Source: Lithospermum erythrorhizon (taxonomy: Eukaryota; Streptophyta; Magnoliopsida; Boraginales; Boraginaceae). From it: 64,000 nt of DNA. The notes below the pieces were generated by a model. It was not told the DNA's origin. It saw nothing but the letters and a program-made list of their open reading frames with translations, and searched no databases. The stretch lies in NCBI GenBank assembly GCA_019722365.1, contig JADFUC010001522.1, positions 1 to 64,000 on the forward strand. Reading direction: 5' to 3'. The translations under genes and the position numbers were made by a program. Shown in pieces: positions 47,650-59,019 of the stretch; position 1 is the stretch's first letter, and every line of letters begins with the position of its first letter.

Positions 47650-48560
47650 GTGAGAGATGATATTCCAGTATAAAGTCTATTGTTAAGACTAGGGTGACCA
47701 AAGATACGGGCTAGGTATCGAGGGAGAGATTTTCCGTAGAGGTTTCAAAAGGAGGAGGTTTTTGGATAAAGAAATGAAGTTGGCATCGATGTTAGAGAAT
47801 CAACCCAATGACCTCATTTTATGACCAATAGCATCAAAATCAAAAAGCAGTAAAAGTTTTCTTAATCTAAATTCGCAGTATTAGAAGCACAAATAGTTTC
47901 CTGAAATAAAGAAACAAATACTCCGAGGTCTAAATTACGTGAGGCAGCTAAAAGTTGAAGCTGTATTTTTTAAGGACTCCTATATTCATCGGTCAAAATT
48001 TACAATCTATTATGAGATGGACTAATATTATAATGATATTGAATAGAAGTTTCTTAAATATATGAACTATTATAATAATAGTATTTATTTCTTTTAGATG
48101 TAATCTCGTAATACACTTTATTGTTATGATTTTCATTGATTAGTAATAACTTTTAAAAAGTATTCAACTAATAGTTTGCATTTTAAAAATAAATTATTTA
48201 TTTTAAAAAGTATTGGACTAATAGTTTACATTTTAAAAATAAATTTATTGGACTAATAATCTAAATAAATGCTATAAATTTCTGGAATTAGGAAACCAAT
48301 ATTTTAAAGAATTTTGATATTATCAAATCATTTCAAGTAATTCAAGGGCTGAAGTAAGAAAACAGAAAAGTTTTCCTATACCTAAAGCGTTAAATAGTGT
48401 TCTTAATGTTTATTAGCTATCCGAATCAATTTGGTATAACTTGATGATAAATAAAATATTCATTCATAATGGTTTCAATGTCATATTCGACATTATAAAG
48501 TAAAAAGAAAAACATTAATTTGGTGATAACTATTTTAGCGAGAAAATGGAAGGGTATAAT
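47650..48560. other. AT-rich spacer, no gene recognised
   Basis: Non-coding. A short local repeat TAATAGTTTGCATTTTAAAA / TAATAGTTTACATTTTAAAA occurs near 48,168 and 48,218. Nothing else could be named. Confidence 0.5.
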
Positions 48561-48618
48561 CACTTATAAAATGGAAGGGTATAATAATCAATAACATATT
48601 AGATTTTAGGGCAAAAAG

Positions 48619-49805
48619 CCACAATCATAAATACATGTTTGTAGTTGAGTTACAGTTATTATTGCGTTTGAAATGTCTTTGTTAAATCGCTTATGTTTCA
48701 ATAATGCGCAAAAATGGTGTAGTCTTGGGAATAGTTAAGTTGATGGTAGCGTGGTAGCGCGTATTTTGGTAATTTTTTTAAATGAATGAGGCGCTATTCA
48801 TCCTAGCGTTTGCACCGAGGATTCGGATTCGTCAGCGTTTGAAAATGTCGGCGGTAATCGCTCGAAGTTTAAATAACGGAAAAAGTGGTCCAAGTGTGAT
48901 ATAATCCGTTAAGTTGCTACTTTTTTATCACGTGACTATCATATATAGATTTAGTCTTGAAGATTTTCTTAACAGCAAATATCCAACTAGAAGAACGAAA
49001 TATCAAGCACGGCGTTTCATTTGCATTATCCAAATATGTATCGATGCTAAGTTACATATAAGAATGTTATTACAGTTTGAAAGGTTAGGAGTAATGAAAA
49101 GTGCTTTATTGTAGTTGTAAAGTATCTTTTTGTTGTTGTTGATGTATAACTTTTTGATTTTTATATTGTAGTTCCTACGTCCCCTGAGAAATGATTGTCC
49201 GGTTTGAGTTTTTTATGATTTTTATTTCTAATTTTTCCTTCTTTAAGTTGCTTTATTTTTGAGTACGTGATTAACATGTGACTAAATTAGAAAGAAAAAA
49301 TCATAAAAACTCAAACTAATATTCTTATATGTGAGAGCTTTTCATTGATACATTTGGATAATCTGAAATGAAATGTAGATACATGTATTTATTTTATTCT
49401 TAGTTAGATCTTTACGTTAGAAAAAGCTTTTGAAGATTAAATACATATATGATAGTCGCGTGATAAAAAGTAGCGGCTTAGCAGTTATATCGCGGTTGGA
49501 GCATTTTTTGGCCATTATTTAAACTTGAGTGATGAACAAGGGCGTTTTGAAGGTGTGTGATGAGCTGGGCCTGGTCTGGCTTGTGTGTGATGAATGAGTG
49601 CATACATCAATTTTTTTTTAAAAATTACTGAAAATCTGCCAAAGTAATTAAATGTAGTCACGTGACAAATCAACTAGCAGTTAAAGATCACGGAAGAGAA
49701 TGAAATTTTGCGAATTATTGAAGCGTAAGTGATGAATAAGGGCGTTTTGAAAACGTGGTGACAACTGAAACACCAATAAACATGTATGATGGAGACAGAA
49801 ACTTT
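48619..49805. mobile_element. Fold-back / long-TIR DNA transposon (non-autonomous)
   Basis: The left arm (about 48,619-48,960) is the inverted, diverged copy of the right arm (about 49,440-49,805). Matches include TATATGATAGTC(A/G)CGTGATAAAAA, TTATTTAAACTT(C)GAG, and TGCG(C/A)ATTATTGAA. Inside lies a second inverted repeat: GTTTGAGTTTTTTATGATTT at about 49,202 against its complement at about 49,295-49,315. The interior has no transposase. Long arms and lack of genes fit a Mutator-like or Foldback non-autonomous element. Similar AGTGGAAGGGTATAATAACC-type sequence lies outside both ends in direct orientation (48,565-48,612 and 49,872-49,925). Confidence 0.7.
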
Positions 49806-49929
49806 TCTTTTCATTGAATTAGACTAGAATCGTTGTCTTACTTAGTTTCGTTTTAACTACAAATTACAAGGTATAAAGTGGAAGGGTATAATAACCAATA
49901 AGATATTTGATTTTATGATAAAGTTGATT

Positions 49930-51090
49930 GATGGTAATACTCCCCTCCGTCTGTGATGTCATCCCCAGCTGAAATCTTTTATTAAAATCTTAATTGATTT
50001 TACTATTTCTAAAGAGATAAAATTATCAACTTTGAATGAAATAAGAATATTAGAAGGCAAAGCTTGATGATGTTAGAGGAAATTTGTTAAAACTCCCGAT
50101 GTAAAATTGCGTTAGTAGCGTAAATGATCAATTATTGTAATGAGCAAAGAAATTTACAATATAATGATGACCAACATTGATAGAGTATAAAACTAAGAGA
50201 CCTAAGTCCTAAAGAGGTAATATGTGAGACCCAGTTGACATTTTGGATAAAATCGGGATTTGAATGTCTTTCACCCTAATAAATTACACAATAAATAAAA
50301 TTCATTGATGAGTTTCATCAATGTCTAAGTATTAGCTTCATAAAAGTATAATGACTCAATAATTTATAGGTGAGAGTATTAACACTCATATTTATCTGAC
50401 CAATAATTGCTTTCATTTTCTTCATAAAAAGAAAAGTAATATTTCCGATAAGCACCTATAAGGTGCATTTTATAACGGAACCTTGAAAGATGAAGGCTAA
50501 TATGGTAATAAAATGATAATTCTTTCACTAAAAATATATTATTATAAATTGTAAAAGATGACCTAACTATGATAAAATGTGTTATAAATCGCTATAATAA
50601 AATTTTAATTATGAAATTTACTTATATAGTTAATAATTTGCTTATTTATTTAACTCTAAATTTTTAAAATATAAATATTTACGAAAGTCTAAATGTTTGA
50701 AACATAGATATTACGTGCAATGCAGTACATCTTACTGATGCAAAGAAAATTTGGATTTATGAATAAACAATAACTGATATTACTTGATGCATAAAATTCC
50801 ATCAAGGAATACATCATGAATGAATCTAGAGCTTGCTGCTATATAAAGAACTAAAAGAAGTTCCAAATTGACTGTTAAACTCCCTAAAGATCCTACTAAG
50901 GCAAATTCAGACTGTGATAGACGTGAAAGAAGTTGAATATGCATTGAATATCTCAAATACAGACTGTTATAGACATCCCAAACATTGTTTCCTCCAAACT
51001 TACCAATAAACAAACAATAACATACCTCTATAAACAAACTGTAAACCACACACAGTTCAAATATCACAAATGATAGTGTCGAGGCAATGT
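49930..51090. other. Intergenic, no gene recognised
   Basis: AT-rich. A CCCCTCCGTCTGTGATGTCA start at about 49,944 looks like a Stowaway MITE end, but no matching opposite end was found. The remainder is featureless to the eye. Confidence 0.4.
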
Positions 51091-51094
51091 TTAG

Positions 51095-51250
51095 CCTATG
51101 GTTTATTTAGACCATCATTATGACCCAACGTCTCTGAAGAGGATCCCTCCTAACGAGGTAAGGGAGATTGAATAGTAGGCAGCCTTACCCCTGTGATAAC
51201 GGAGAGGTTGCTTCTGAAGTAACCCAAGAAGTACTATCAAATCATATACG
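51095..51250 (-). mobile_element. SINE-like fragment near the 3' end of the CIP7-like gene
   Basis: Read on the minus strand, the segment contains GGGGTAAGGCTGCCTACTAT, then CCTTACCTCGTTAGGAGGGA and GACGTTGGGTCATAATGATG. The GGTAAGGCTGC..CTTACC..AGGAG layout is typical of the body of a widespread plant SINE family. The RNA polymerase III boxes of the head are not clear, so this may be a fragment. It lies in or just after the 3' untranslated region of the neighbouring gene. Confidence 0.5.
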
Positions 51251-51413
51251 GAGTACTAATAATGTAAAGATCCATGCAGGTACCATGCCGCCTTTCTCAC
51301 ACCTCAAGTATTCACGTTATTAATAAATGGCTGATTTACCAGTAACATGACGACTGATGGATACCACATACCTCATAAAACTGGGATAAAATATCAATGT
51401 TTTTATGTTCTTA

Positions 51414-54400
51414 TCACTTAGCAGAAACTGGTTTAGAACCCAATCTTCTGGTTTCCTGCATCATGGAAGTTGCAGTCTTGCTTCTGCCAAGCACTTTCTT
51501 AGATGCAGCAGAACCTACACCACCAGAAGCACTTCTTTCAGCAATTCTCTTTTGTCTCTCAAGAACTAATTCCTCCATTCTTTTCCGAGTCTCTTCTTCC
51601 TGTGAAATAAGAAAAACCAAAATAATATATCAGTAAGGGTTCCAGGAGATCGATATAATAAGCCATGATATCCATTTTACCTTATCGACTTTGCATTTTG
51701 GATTCGCTAGCCTACTTATAGAAGATGGTTTCTTGCCTAGGTGTGAACTGTTAGCTAGGCCTCTTGAAATTGTTCCTTGCAACAGTCGAGATCTTGCCTC
51801 TTTTCCTGAAGTCTTCAAAGCCTTCTTACCATTTGTTCTCTCACTGTCCACAATGGGTTTTTGTTCAGTATTTGTTTCAACTGAATTTCTTTTGTCAACT
51901 TCAGTGAAAGAAGTTTCAATCCCATAATCCATTTCTGGTGTCCAGGAATCAGAAGATTCTATTACAGAATCTCGTGCAAGCATCACACAAAGATCATCTG
52001 GTTCCGGGAGTGGTTGGGGAGACTTCTGGCTGCATGTTTCAGGTGGAGGGGCCATAGTAAAGCCTGACTCTGACTCCATGATAACATCAGATCTCCACTC
52101 AGATTCATATTGACCATCAAGTGATTGATGAGACTGAACCATGAATGAATCATCAATGGAAGCCCTTTTGTTAGCTTCCACTAGGTTACTATCTTTTGCA
52201 GATGGAAAAGTGTTACTCTCATCCAATATTATTTGTTTAGCCTCCTGAATATCTGTATTGTCAGCCTGATTGACAATGAACCAGTCTTCACGGTTTCCAT
52301 TTCTGATTAGAGATGAATCAGCTGAAGGGTCAGCTGTCATTCTCCAGGGACTGCTAGCAAAGTCTTCAGATTTTTGTGAGAATGCATATTGTACATCCCC
52401 ATAATCCTTCGTCCTCATACTTGAACGCCTTTCCTCAACATTTGTAATATTTATCACATCAGTCTTACCATCATTGTATCCATCTCTCTGAGTTTCAATA
52501 ACTGAAGCATCAGATGTTGAATGTTGGATCTTGACTTTCCCTGTTTCAAACCCCATGATTGGAGCCCTTTCAAATGTATTATCCTCATGAGAACTACTTA
52601 CTGCAAGTGGACCCTCCACATCCAGAGAATTTTTCTCCTGTACTTCGTTAGGATGCGACTTCTCTTGCCTCATCAGAATATTCTGGAAAGCATTCCAGTT
52701 CTCATTTTTCTCTCCTCCCCGTCCATGATCAGATTTATCATCTGCTCCGTCTTGAACACTTGATTTGCAATTCCGTCCATTCTTCTTTTTATTCGAACCC
52801 GATTGTTGTTGTCTCTTGAAAGATGAAACTGCATCAACTACTTCTTGTCTGATGTCATCTTCATCAAGTTCTGCAGTTCCATCTGAATAGGATCCTTCAG
52901 AGGTATCATCCATTTCACCATTCCTCTTATTGGAAGTAATGTAATTGATATTCCGGATGACTACAGTTTTTGAGGATTTCTTCTTCTTTCTGAGAAGTGC
53001 TCTCTCATGTTGAGAATGCTTTTTGTCATGTTTCCCACTTTCATCTGTATCTGTCTCGGAACCTGAGATGCCCGATTCACTTTGTTTATCATCCTCAGTC
53101 CCACTATCATTCTTGGATTTTCCTTTTTTCTTTGATTTGTGGGACTTCCGAGTAAATCCATTGATTCGACCATCAACTGGCCACCGAACGTGCTCTGGAT
53201 AGTATGGAGATACAGGATGAGCACCAGAGAAAGGATAAGCTGGGTATGGTGGAACTTGTTGCATTGGATTCTGGAAGTTGTACATGTAGTGGGGCACCTG
53301 GTTTGCCCATGGCATTTTCATCTGAAATTCTGCTGCAGTTGCTGGTGGTGGGCTATTATCTGCAGATCAAAATTATACATGATTAATAAAACTTTAGGCA
53401 TTGTTGTATTTCACATTCAAATATCGGTGACAAGATTTACTTGCAGGGACCAACACAAATGACTTCAGTTACAAGAGTCGCATAGTCAGCCCTTCAATCA
53501 ATAATTTAACACCTCTACTGGACTGCGTGAGACATATGTCAACATTTGGAATGTGCTAAAAGACTACGATGCATAAATTACAAAATCCAATGTGAATGAA
53601 AGATTTGCTCCCTCAATTCTTTATACTTTCTAAATTAAAGGAACTGACTAGTTTTTGCGGATCTTGGTAATGAAACTAGTGTTTTCTTGTGCAGGTATTT
53701 TTACATTACAATAAAACACTCTCATTTGATGTTCTTTAAATAAGAATAACACAAGAGAATAATGGATATAGAGCTAGCATGAGTTACTAAAAGCTATTCA
53801 TTGTGAGTTCTCAGAAGGAGAATTTTTTTCACTATCAGCTCTTGAAATTGTACACTAGATATAGTACTCTACTCTTATTTATTAAAGAGCACTGGTATGA
53901 AAGGAAGAACTCCATATTATATCATTCATTTTACTGAGTATCGACGTGAAGTAGGAATATATCTGCAATGGTAGCTTTATCTGCAGTCAAGATATCTGAA
54001 GAAGCATTGTTTTCATTATTATCAGATGCAAGTGTGATTCCTGAAGCTCCTGCATATGAGAACATATTTGGAGGGAAAGCCTCCATTGCGGCTATCTCAT
54101 CCATCCATCGAGCATCTTTACACTTGAGCAAGTAAAGATCCCTGAAACCAACACATGCTTCCCTACAAAAAAAACAGAGTTAATAAAGGACACGACATGC
54201 ATCATAACTCACTATGCACATCCTGGGTGCAAGAAAATTCCTGACACCCCATAACGGCTCCTTCTTGTTGTAACTCCACAAATGCAAGACACATGAACAC
54301 GTTTACAAATATTAGAAAAAGGTGAAGTAAACTTTTCGAAGAATAGTAAGAAATACGAGGAGAATGTTGGAAGTTCAATATTTCCAGATGAAAAACTGGT

Positions 54401-56746
54401 AAAAAATACTTTCCCTTAGTCCAATATGTGTCTTGTTATTTACGCCATGTAAATCTCTCATAATCTAATTCTTAGCTTTCTCCTATTTTTATTCTAATAA
54501 TGTCTCTATGTCGATTCTTTCCAGCTTACTTACAAGCCACCGATTTTATATCCTCAATCTCTTGGATATAATGTGGGCAAATCAAAATGGCCTTGCCAGC
54601 TATGGCCGCCACAATCGCACTTCTACCCCTCTAAAGATGAGTTCTCCTTGTGAGCCAGCTTGGGGAATGCTCTTATAATGTTTCTATGTCAATGATAGTT
54701 GCTTCTTAAGAAAACACTTGAAGAAAGGTAACAGTTGAAAATCTGAATCAAGTATTAGTGTCATTATAAAGTGAGATGCAAAAGTAGTACCTTAGGCGTG
54801 TGGCCCCAAAAGCATTCAAGTAAATATGTGATCATCCATATTACCTTGAACCCAGCTGCTTTCGCACGAGCAAAAGCCATGGCTTGTTCTTTCAGAAGTA
54901 ATGCCTTCCGAGTATCCAGGACGTGTTGCAGCCGAAAGCTTTTTAAAATTTAAGTCAATATAAATGTGATTGCTGAAGAAGATCCTTATACAAATACCAC
55001 CAAGATACTAAGTAACTTACTTTGAATTTTCTTCAGATGCAACTCCATCAGCTCCTTCGGCAACATTCTTTGACTAGAATAATCATGAGAATGGATTAGA
55101 ATCTACTTGTTGAAATAAGCAAGATAAGATAATGATACCTTAGAAGAATCTCTTGTCGTCTTGGAGGCCCCATCAACAGCTAATGAACTAACTGATAAGA
55201 AAGTTTAACATGAGTCAAATGGATTTGCATTATGAATCAGTGCAACATTAGTCTTGAAAGACTTCCACTTGCAAACACAGAAGAAATGAAACGATAATAA
55301 TGAAATTGGAATCATGAAGCTGAGTTATTCAAAAGTCAAAATATATTTTAATCAAAATTTCATTGTTCTAGCATATTTGAATTTACTACTGGCTACAGTA
55401 GTTATGCATAGCCACTCTGATGTCCAGTTAAATTTCCTTTCAATCCGAATTTCAGAAGCATGTTTTTGAAGATCAATCTCCAAATTTTATAAATCTTCAT
55501 GATTAGCTTTTAATATCTTATATTGTCTTGTTGTAATCAATAGGCATAAATAGGCCTTAAGTAAGCATGTTGAACTAGATGGTACTGGATCCCAAAAATA
55601 AACTCTCAGAGAATATAATAAAACAAGGACATGTCTGCACAAGTGTGTTCTGTATATCAAAAAGGTTTCAGTGATGCAGCATTTTAAAGGATGAGGCATC
55701 CATAAAATTCCATAAATAAAGTGTTTATTATACCTTCTATGGCACGCAGTGCACTTTTACTGCTTGAAATATCATTTGCTTCGATGGACTTGTCAATCTG
55801 GGAAATTTCCTGCTCTGTCCGTAGAAATCTCTCGAGAATTTCTGGTGTGCTAACAAACCTCACAAATCTGGTGAAAGAGAACACACTTTTATGTCACGTG
55901 AATAACCAGAAGGCAATATAAAGTTGATTTAGCGAACTTCTTCTGTTATAAGGAAGCATCAATTACGGAGTCAGCATTATCGAATACAATAATACTTTAA
56001 AGCTCATCAATTGTTCATGTTGATGAAATCTTAGATTATACCGAGAAGTCATCTACCAATTCCACAATAAAATCAATTGTACAACATCAGAAATATAATG
56101 ATAAAATGTGAATTATAAAATAGTTTCTAAAAGACAGACACAGAGTCCAAGCCCCATTGGGGAGATAATCAGCTTGACAAATCATCAAACTAGATGATAG
56201 TATTACAAACGACCCTGCTAGTTACACCAGTGGTGTGACTTGTAGTGATAACACTGGTGAGTGTTATCTTTAGTATTGGTCAACAAAGCCTATAACTGGA
56301 CACTAGAAGCATCATTGTAGAACATCAATAATAGCTCATAATTTACAAGAAAACACATTAATCTCACTTGAATAGATACTAAAGTGCTAAAAAATTCATA
56401 TTGTTACCTTTGAAATGTGTCCTTAGTGAACCAGAAGGCATCAGGAGTAGGTGGTCTCAGAGTTATTGAATACCCTCCTTTTAAAATCTGATCTTTAGCA
56501 TATTTCAAGTGAGCAACAAATGGTTCCACTAACCCAGATGCCACTTTCTCACTTTTCCCACCACAAAACACCACTAGATCACATCTTTTTACCATTCCAA
56601 AAACACCCAACAACAAAAAAATCAATAAATTATAAATCTTGGAAGCATTGGAATTCAACATACATTAAGAAACAGAGTAAAATTTACCTTGTTCTTGTTG
56701 GAGTGAGATGAAAGAGAGCATAATCAAGAAGGATCATAGCATCCAT
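51414..56746 (-). CDS. CIP7-like (COP1-interacting-protein family) gene, nine exons, apparent exon 6 frameshift
   Basis: Plant-only family named after COP1-INTERACTING PROTEIN 7, a nuclear regulator in light signalling; the role here is inferred. Exons, 5' to 3' on the minus strand: 56746-56688, 56584-56408, 55867-55734, 55191-55139, 55073-55021, 54938-54791, 54162-53935, 53352-51681, 51599-51414. All introns obey GT-AG, and phases agree except at exon 6. Family blocks: [20 protein letters not shown], then [71 protein letters not shown], a long low-complexity Ser/Asp/Lys-rich exon 8 with basic KSKKKGKSK, and C-terminal [15 protein letters not shown]. Exon 6 seems to hold one extra T (see separate entry); without it the protein is about 902 residues, slightly short for the family. 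The exon 7/8 junction is least certain: acceptors at 53,360 or 53,353 are both possible, and only the latter keeps the frame with the CA|GTAAAA donor at 53,935. Confidence 0.85.
54791..54938 (-). other. Exon 6 of the CIP7-like gene with apparent +1 T
   Basis: The exon reads [31 protein letters not shown] and on to LLECF in one frame. The conserved GATRLR that should follow is in the +1 frame, because the plus strand has AAAA (TTTT on the gene strand) before CCCC near 54,808-54,814. Taken as it stands, splicing to exon 7 gives a stop codon (TAA) 14 codons later. Removing one T restores both the GATRLR-EACVGF junction and the intron phase. The segment between AAGF and ECF is also about two residues shorter than in relatives. 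A homopolymer error is the simplest reading, but a real allele lesion is possible. Confidence 0.7.
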
Positions 56747-56900
56747 TGCCCAAACAGAGGATACACTATGGAGAGGGGGAGGGAGAAATAGTAAGATTGA
56801 ATGAGAATTTAGAACATAGTCACTTGTAAGGAGGTATTTATTTAGTTCGAGTTCTTGCAATAATAATAATAATAATAATCGAATATTTTTTAACTTGTAA
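56747..56900 (-). promoter_or_regulatory. Upstream region of the CIP7-like gene with (AAT) microsatellite
   Basis: The region upstream of the ATG at 56,746 holds a GGGAGGGGGAG purine tract (56,770-56,790 on the plus strand) and an (AAT)6 run near 56,862-56,879. No clear TATA box was found close by. The transcription start is unknown. Confidence 0.35.
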
Positions 56901-58430
56901 TGATAATATTTGATTTTTTTTTTTATATTAAGAAAATGAATCAGAATTTTGGGATGAGGTATTGCATGTTGGTTTGGAAAGAATTGAGGTAGTGCATGTT
57001 AGTGAACGTGAAAGATTATTCAATGGTTTTTGGATCTGAATTCTTAACTGGAAATTGAAGAAAGCCAGCTGGGAAATGATTAAGCATACCCCATGTGGTG
57101 ATATAAGTAAATTAAAGTTTTTGGTTGATATGTATAGATAATCCTCCACATGCTAAAGATAAAGGCTTTCAAATAAAAAAAATTGTTGAACTTAATAGAA
57201 CAGGCAACTCTGTGACTTACTTCATACATTCAAAATAGTGGAGTATATATTAGTAGGTTTTTAAAATGATGGGTTTCGATCATTCACCAAATTGAAAAAA
57301 ATTGGTGATACAATTGTATTTTCATGATTCCGATAATATTTGAGGTGAGACTTTTTTCAAAGTAATTATATAAAACCATAAAAAGTGTATAAGATATAAT
57401 ATAAAGGGGTGCCTTCTACATACATTTTTACCTTGGAAATAGGTTTGACCGAACATTCATTAAAGACTTAAGAATTTTCACGATTGCACATGGTTTCGGG
57501 ATTAACATTTTAATGAAAATATAACAACATAACTAAACCATCTATTGTGTAGAGATGAGTGATCAAATATATCAGTTTTAAAGATGTGTGATGTAATGGT
57601 GAATGTCGACAAATAATTAAGTGCGATGAATCGTGCCTTAAAAATAAAGCAAATAAAAAAAGATCAATATATATGAAATATAATCTCTTAGTTGGCCTAG
57701 GATGGAAATCCATGAGTGTATTTATCCGTCGGCAGATTTAATTGTTTTCTTATGGTAGATGAACTTTTTGTGCAATCTCCATCACCAAATGCATGAAATT
57801 CAGAAGGTAGCATCAAAAAGAAATAAATAGAGAAATTTTTAGGTAGCGTCCAAAGATCAACTTCACAATCAAGATAGATTGTTTACTAATTCAATTTTAC
57901 AAGTGTGATTCAACTGGCGAAAATATTTTAAATGTATTATTTAAACCTTTTAATCTTTCAAATAGCTACTTGTAGACATTTTTCGAGCACCGAATTCTAA
58001 TTTAATAGTTAAACTTAAGGGCAAAACATGAAAACGTCATTTTTAAAATAACAAATATTTAATTGGATCAATGTTTAATAATCAATTTTAATTAATTAAA
58101 TTAAAAAAATACATTATCTTCAATCCCAACACATATTCTGCACTTCTCGACATTTCATCAATCCAATGAACACGTTATCTATACGATAATAATGAAATAA
58201 TTTTGTGATTCCACTCATTTTTAGTTTATAATTTTGTTACTACATAAAAATGGAAGAGAATGAAAATTTCATACTTGCATTTACTACAAGCCAAATATTA
58301 AATATTCAATGGTTAATTTCAATTATTTCAGAAAATAATTTATCGAAATCCCAATACCTGTGATATGACTTTATCATTATTTGTTAATCGAAACTAAAAT
58401 TATTAGTAATTAAAATCTTTTATGATTCAA
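56900..58430. other. AT-rich intergenic, no gene recognised
   Basis: Only short incidental open frames are present and no repeat family was recognised. Confidence 0.5.
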
Positions 58431-58436
58431 AGGATG

Positions 58437-58497
<61 letters not shown>
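58437..58497. repeat. (ATA)n microsatellite, about 20 units
   Basis: An uninterrupted run of about 20 AAT/ATA repeats covers 61 bases, ending in AACAATAATT. Further AAT-rich patches occur at 58,858-58,885 and 58,920-59,015. It is likely to be length-polymorphic. Confidence 0.95.
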
Positions 58498-58500
<3 letters not shown>

Positions 58501-58854
58501 TAATTTACCAAAGCATATAAATATACGCCATATATTAATTGTCACCAGAATCAAGGCTAAATATCCAATTTAACGCGACATTTGTAATCATATATCCACG
58601 AACGACATTTCAGAATGTGATTTGAAGAATATATATACTCATCCATACCAAATTGAGATACGTTTCATAGGTAGATACAAATACATTTTTTATTAATTTG
58701 ATATCCTTTCGACTCAAACATACTGACGACCGATCATCAATATAAGATCATCAAATTATTTGCTTTTACGTTTATTAAATTAGTATGATTTAAAAATATA
58801 ATTTTAAATTTTTTTGACAATAATATAAAAATTCATATTTCAGAGTGTAATTAA

Positions 58855-59015
58855 AATACAATAATAATCATAATAATAATAATTTACACCAAATATATGA
58901 TTATTTAATTAATACATATTATAATAATAATAGTAACAATAGTTCTACATAATAAATAATAATAATAATAATAATTTACCCATTAATACGATTATAATAA
59001 TAATAATAATAACAA
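58855..59015. repeat. Dispersed AAT-rich repeat patches
   Basis: Several short AATAAT runs interrupted by other AT-rich sequence. They probably share origin with the microsatellite upstream. Confidence 0.7.
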
Positions 59016-59019
59016 TAGG

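Noticed and set aside
49944..50115. Second Stowaway MITE starting CCCCTCCGTC
   Set aside because: No matching opposite terminus could be found within a plausible length.
53353..53360. Acceptor at CTGCAG (53,360) for exon 8 of the CIP7-like gene
   Set aside because: It is the stronger-looking site, but with the visible exon 7 donor it brings a TAA stop; the next AG (ATAATAG, exon start 53,352) keeps the frame. Left open in the gene entry.
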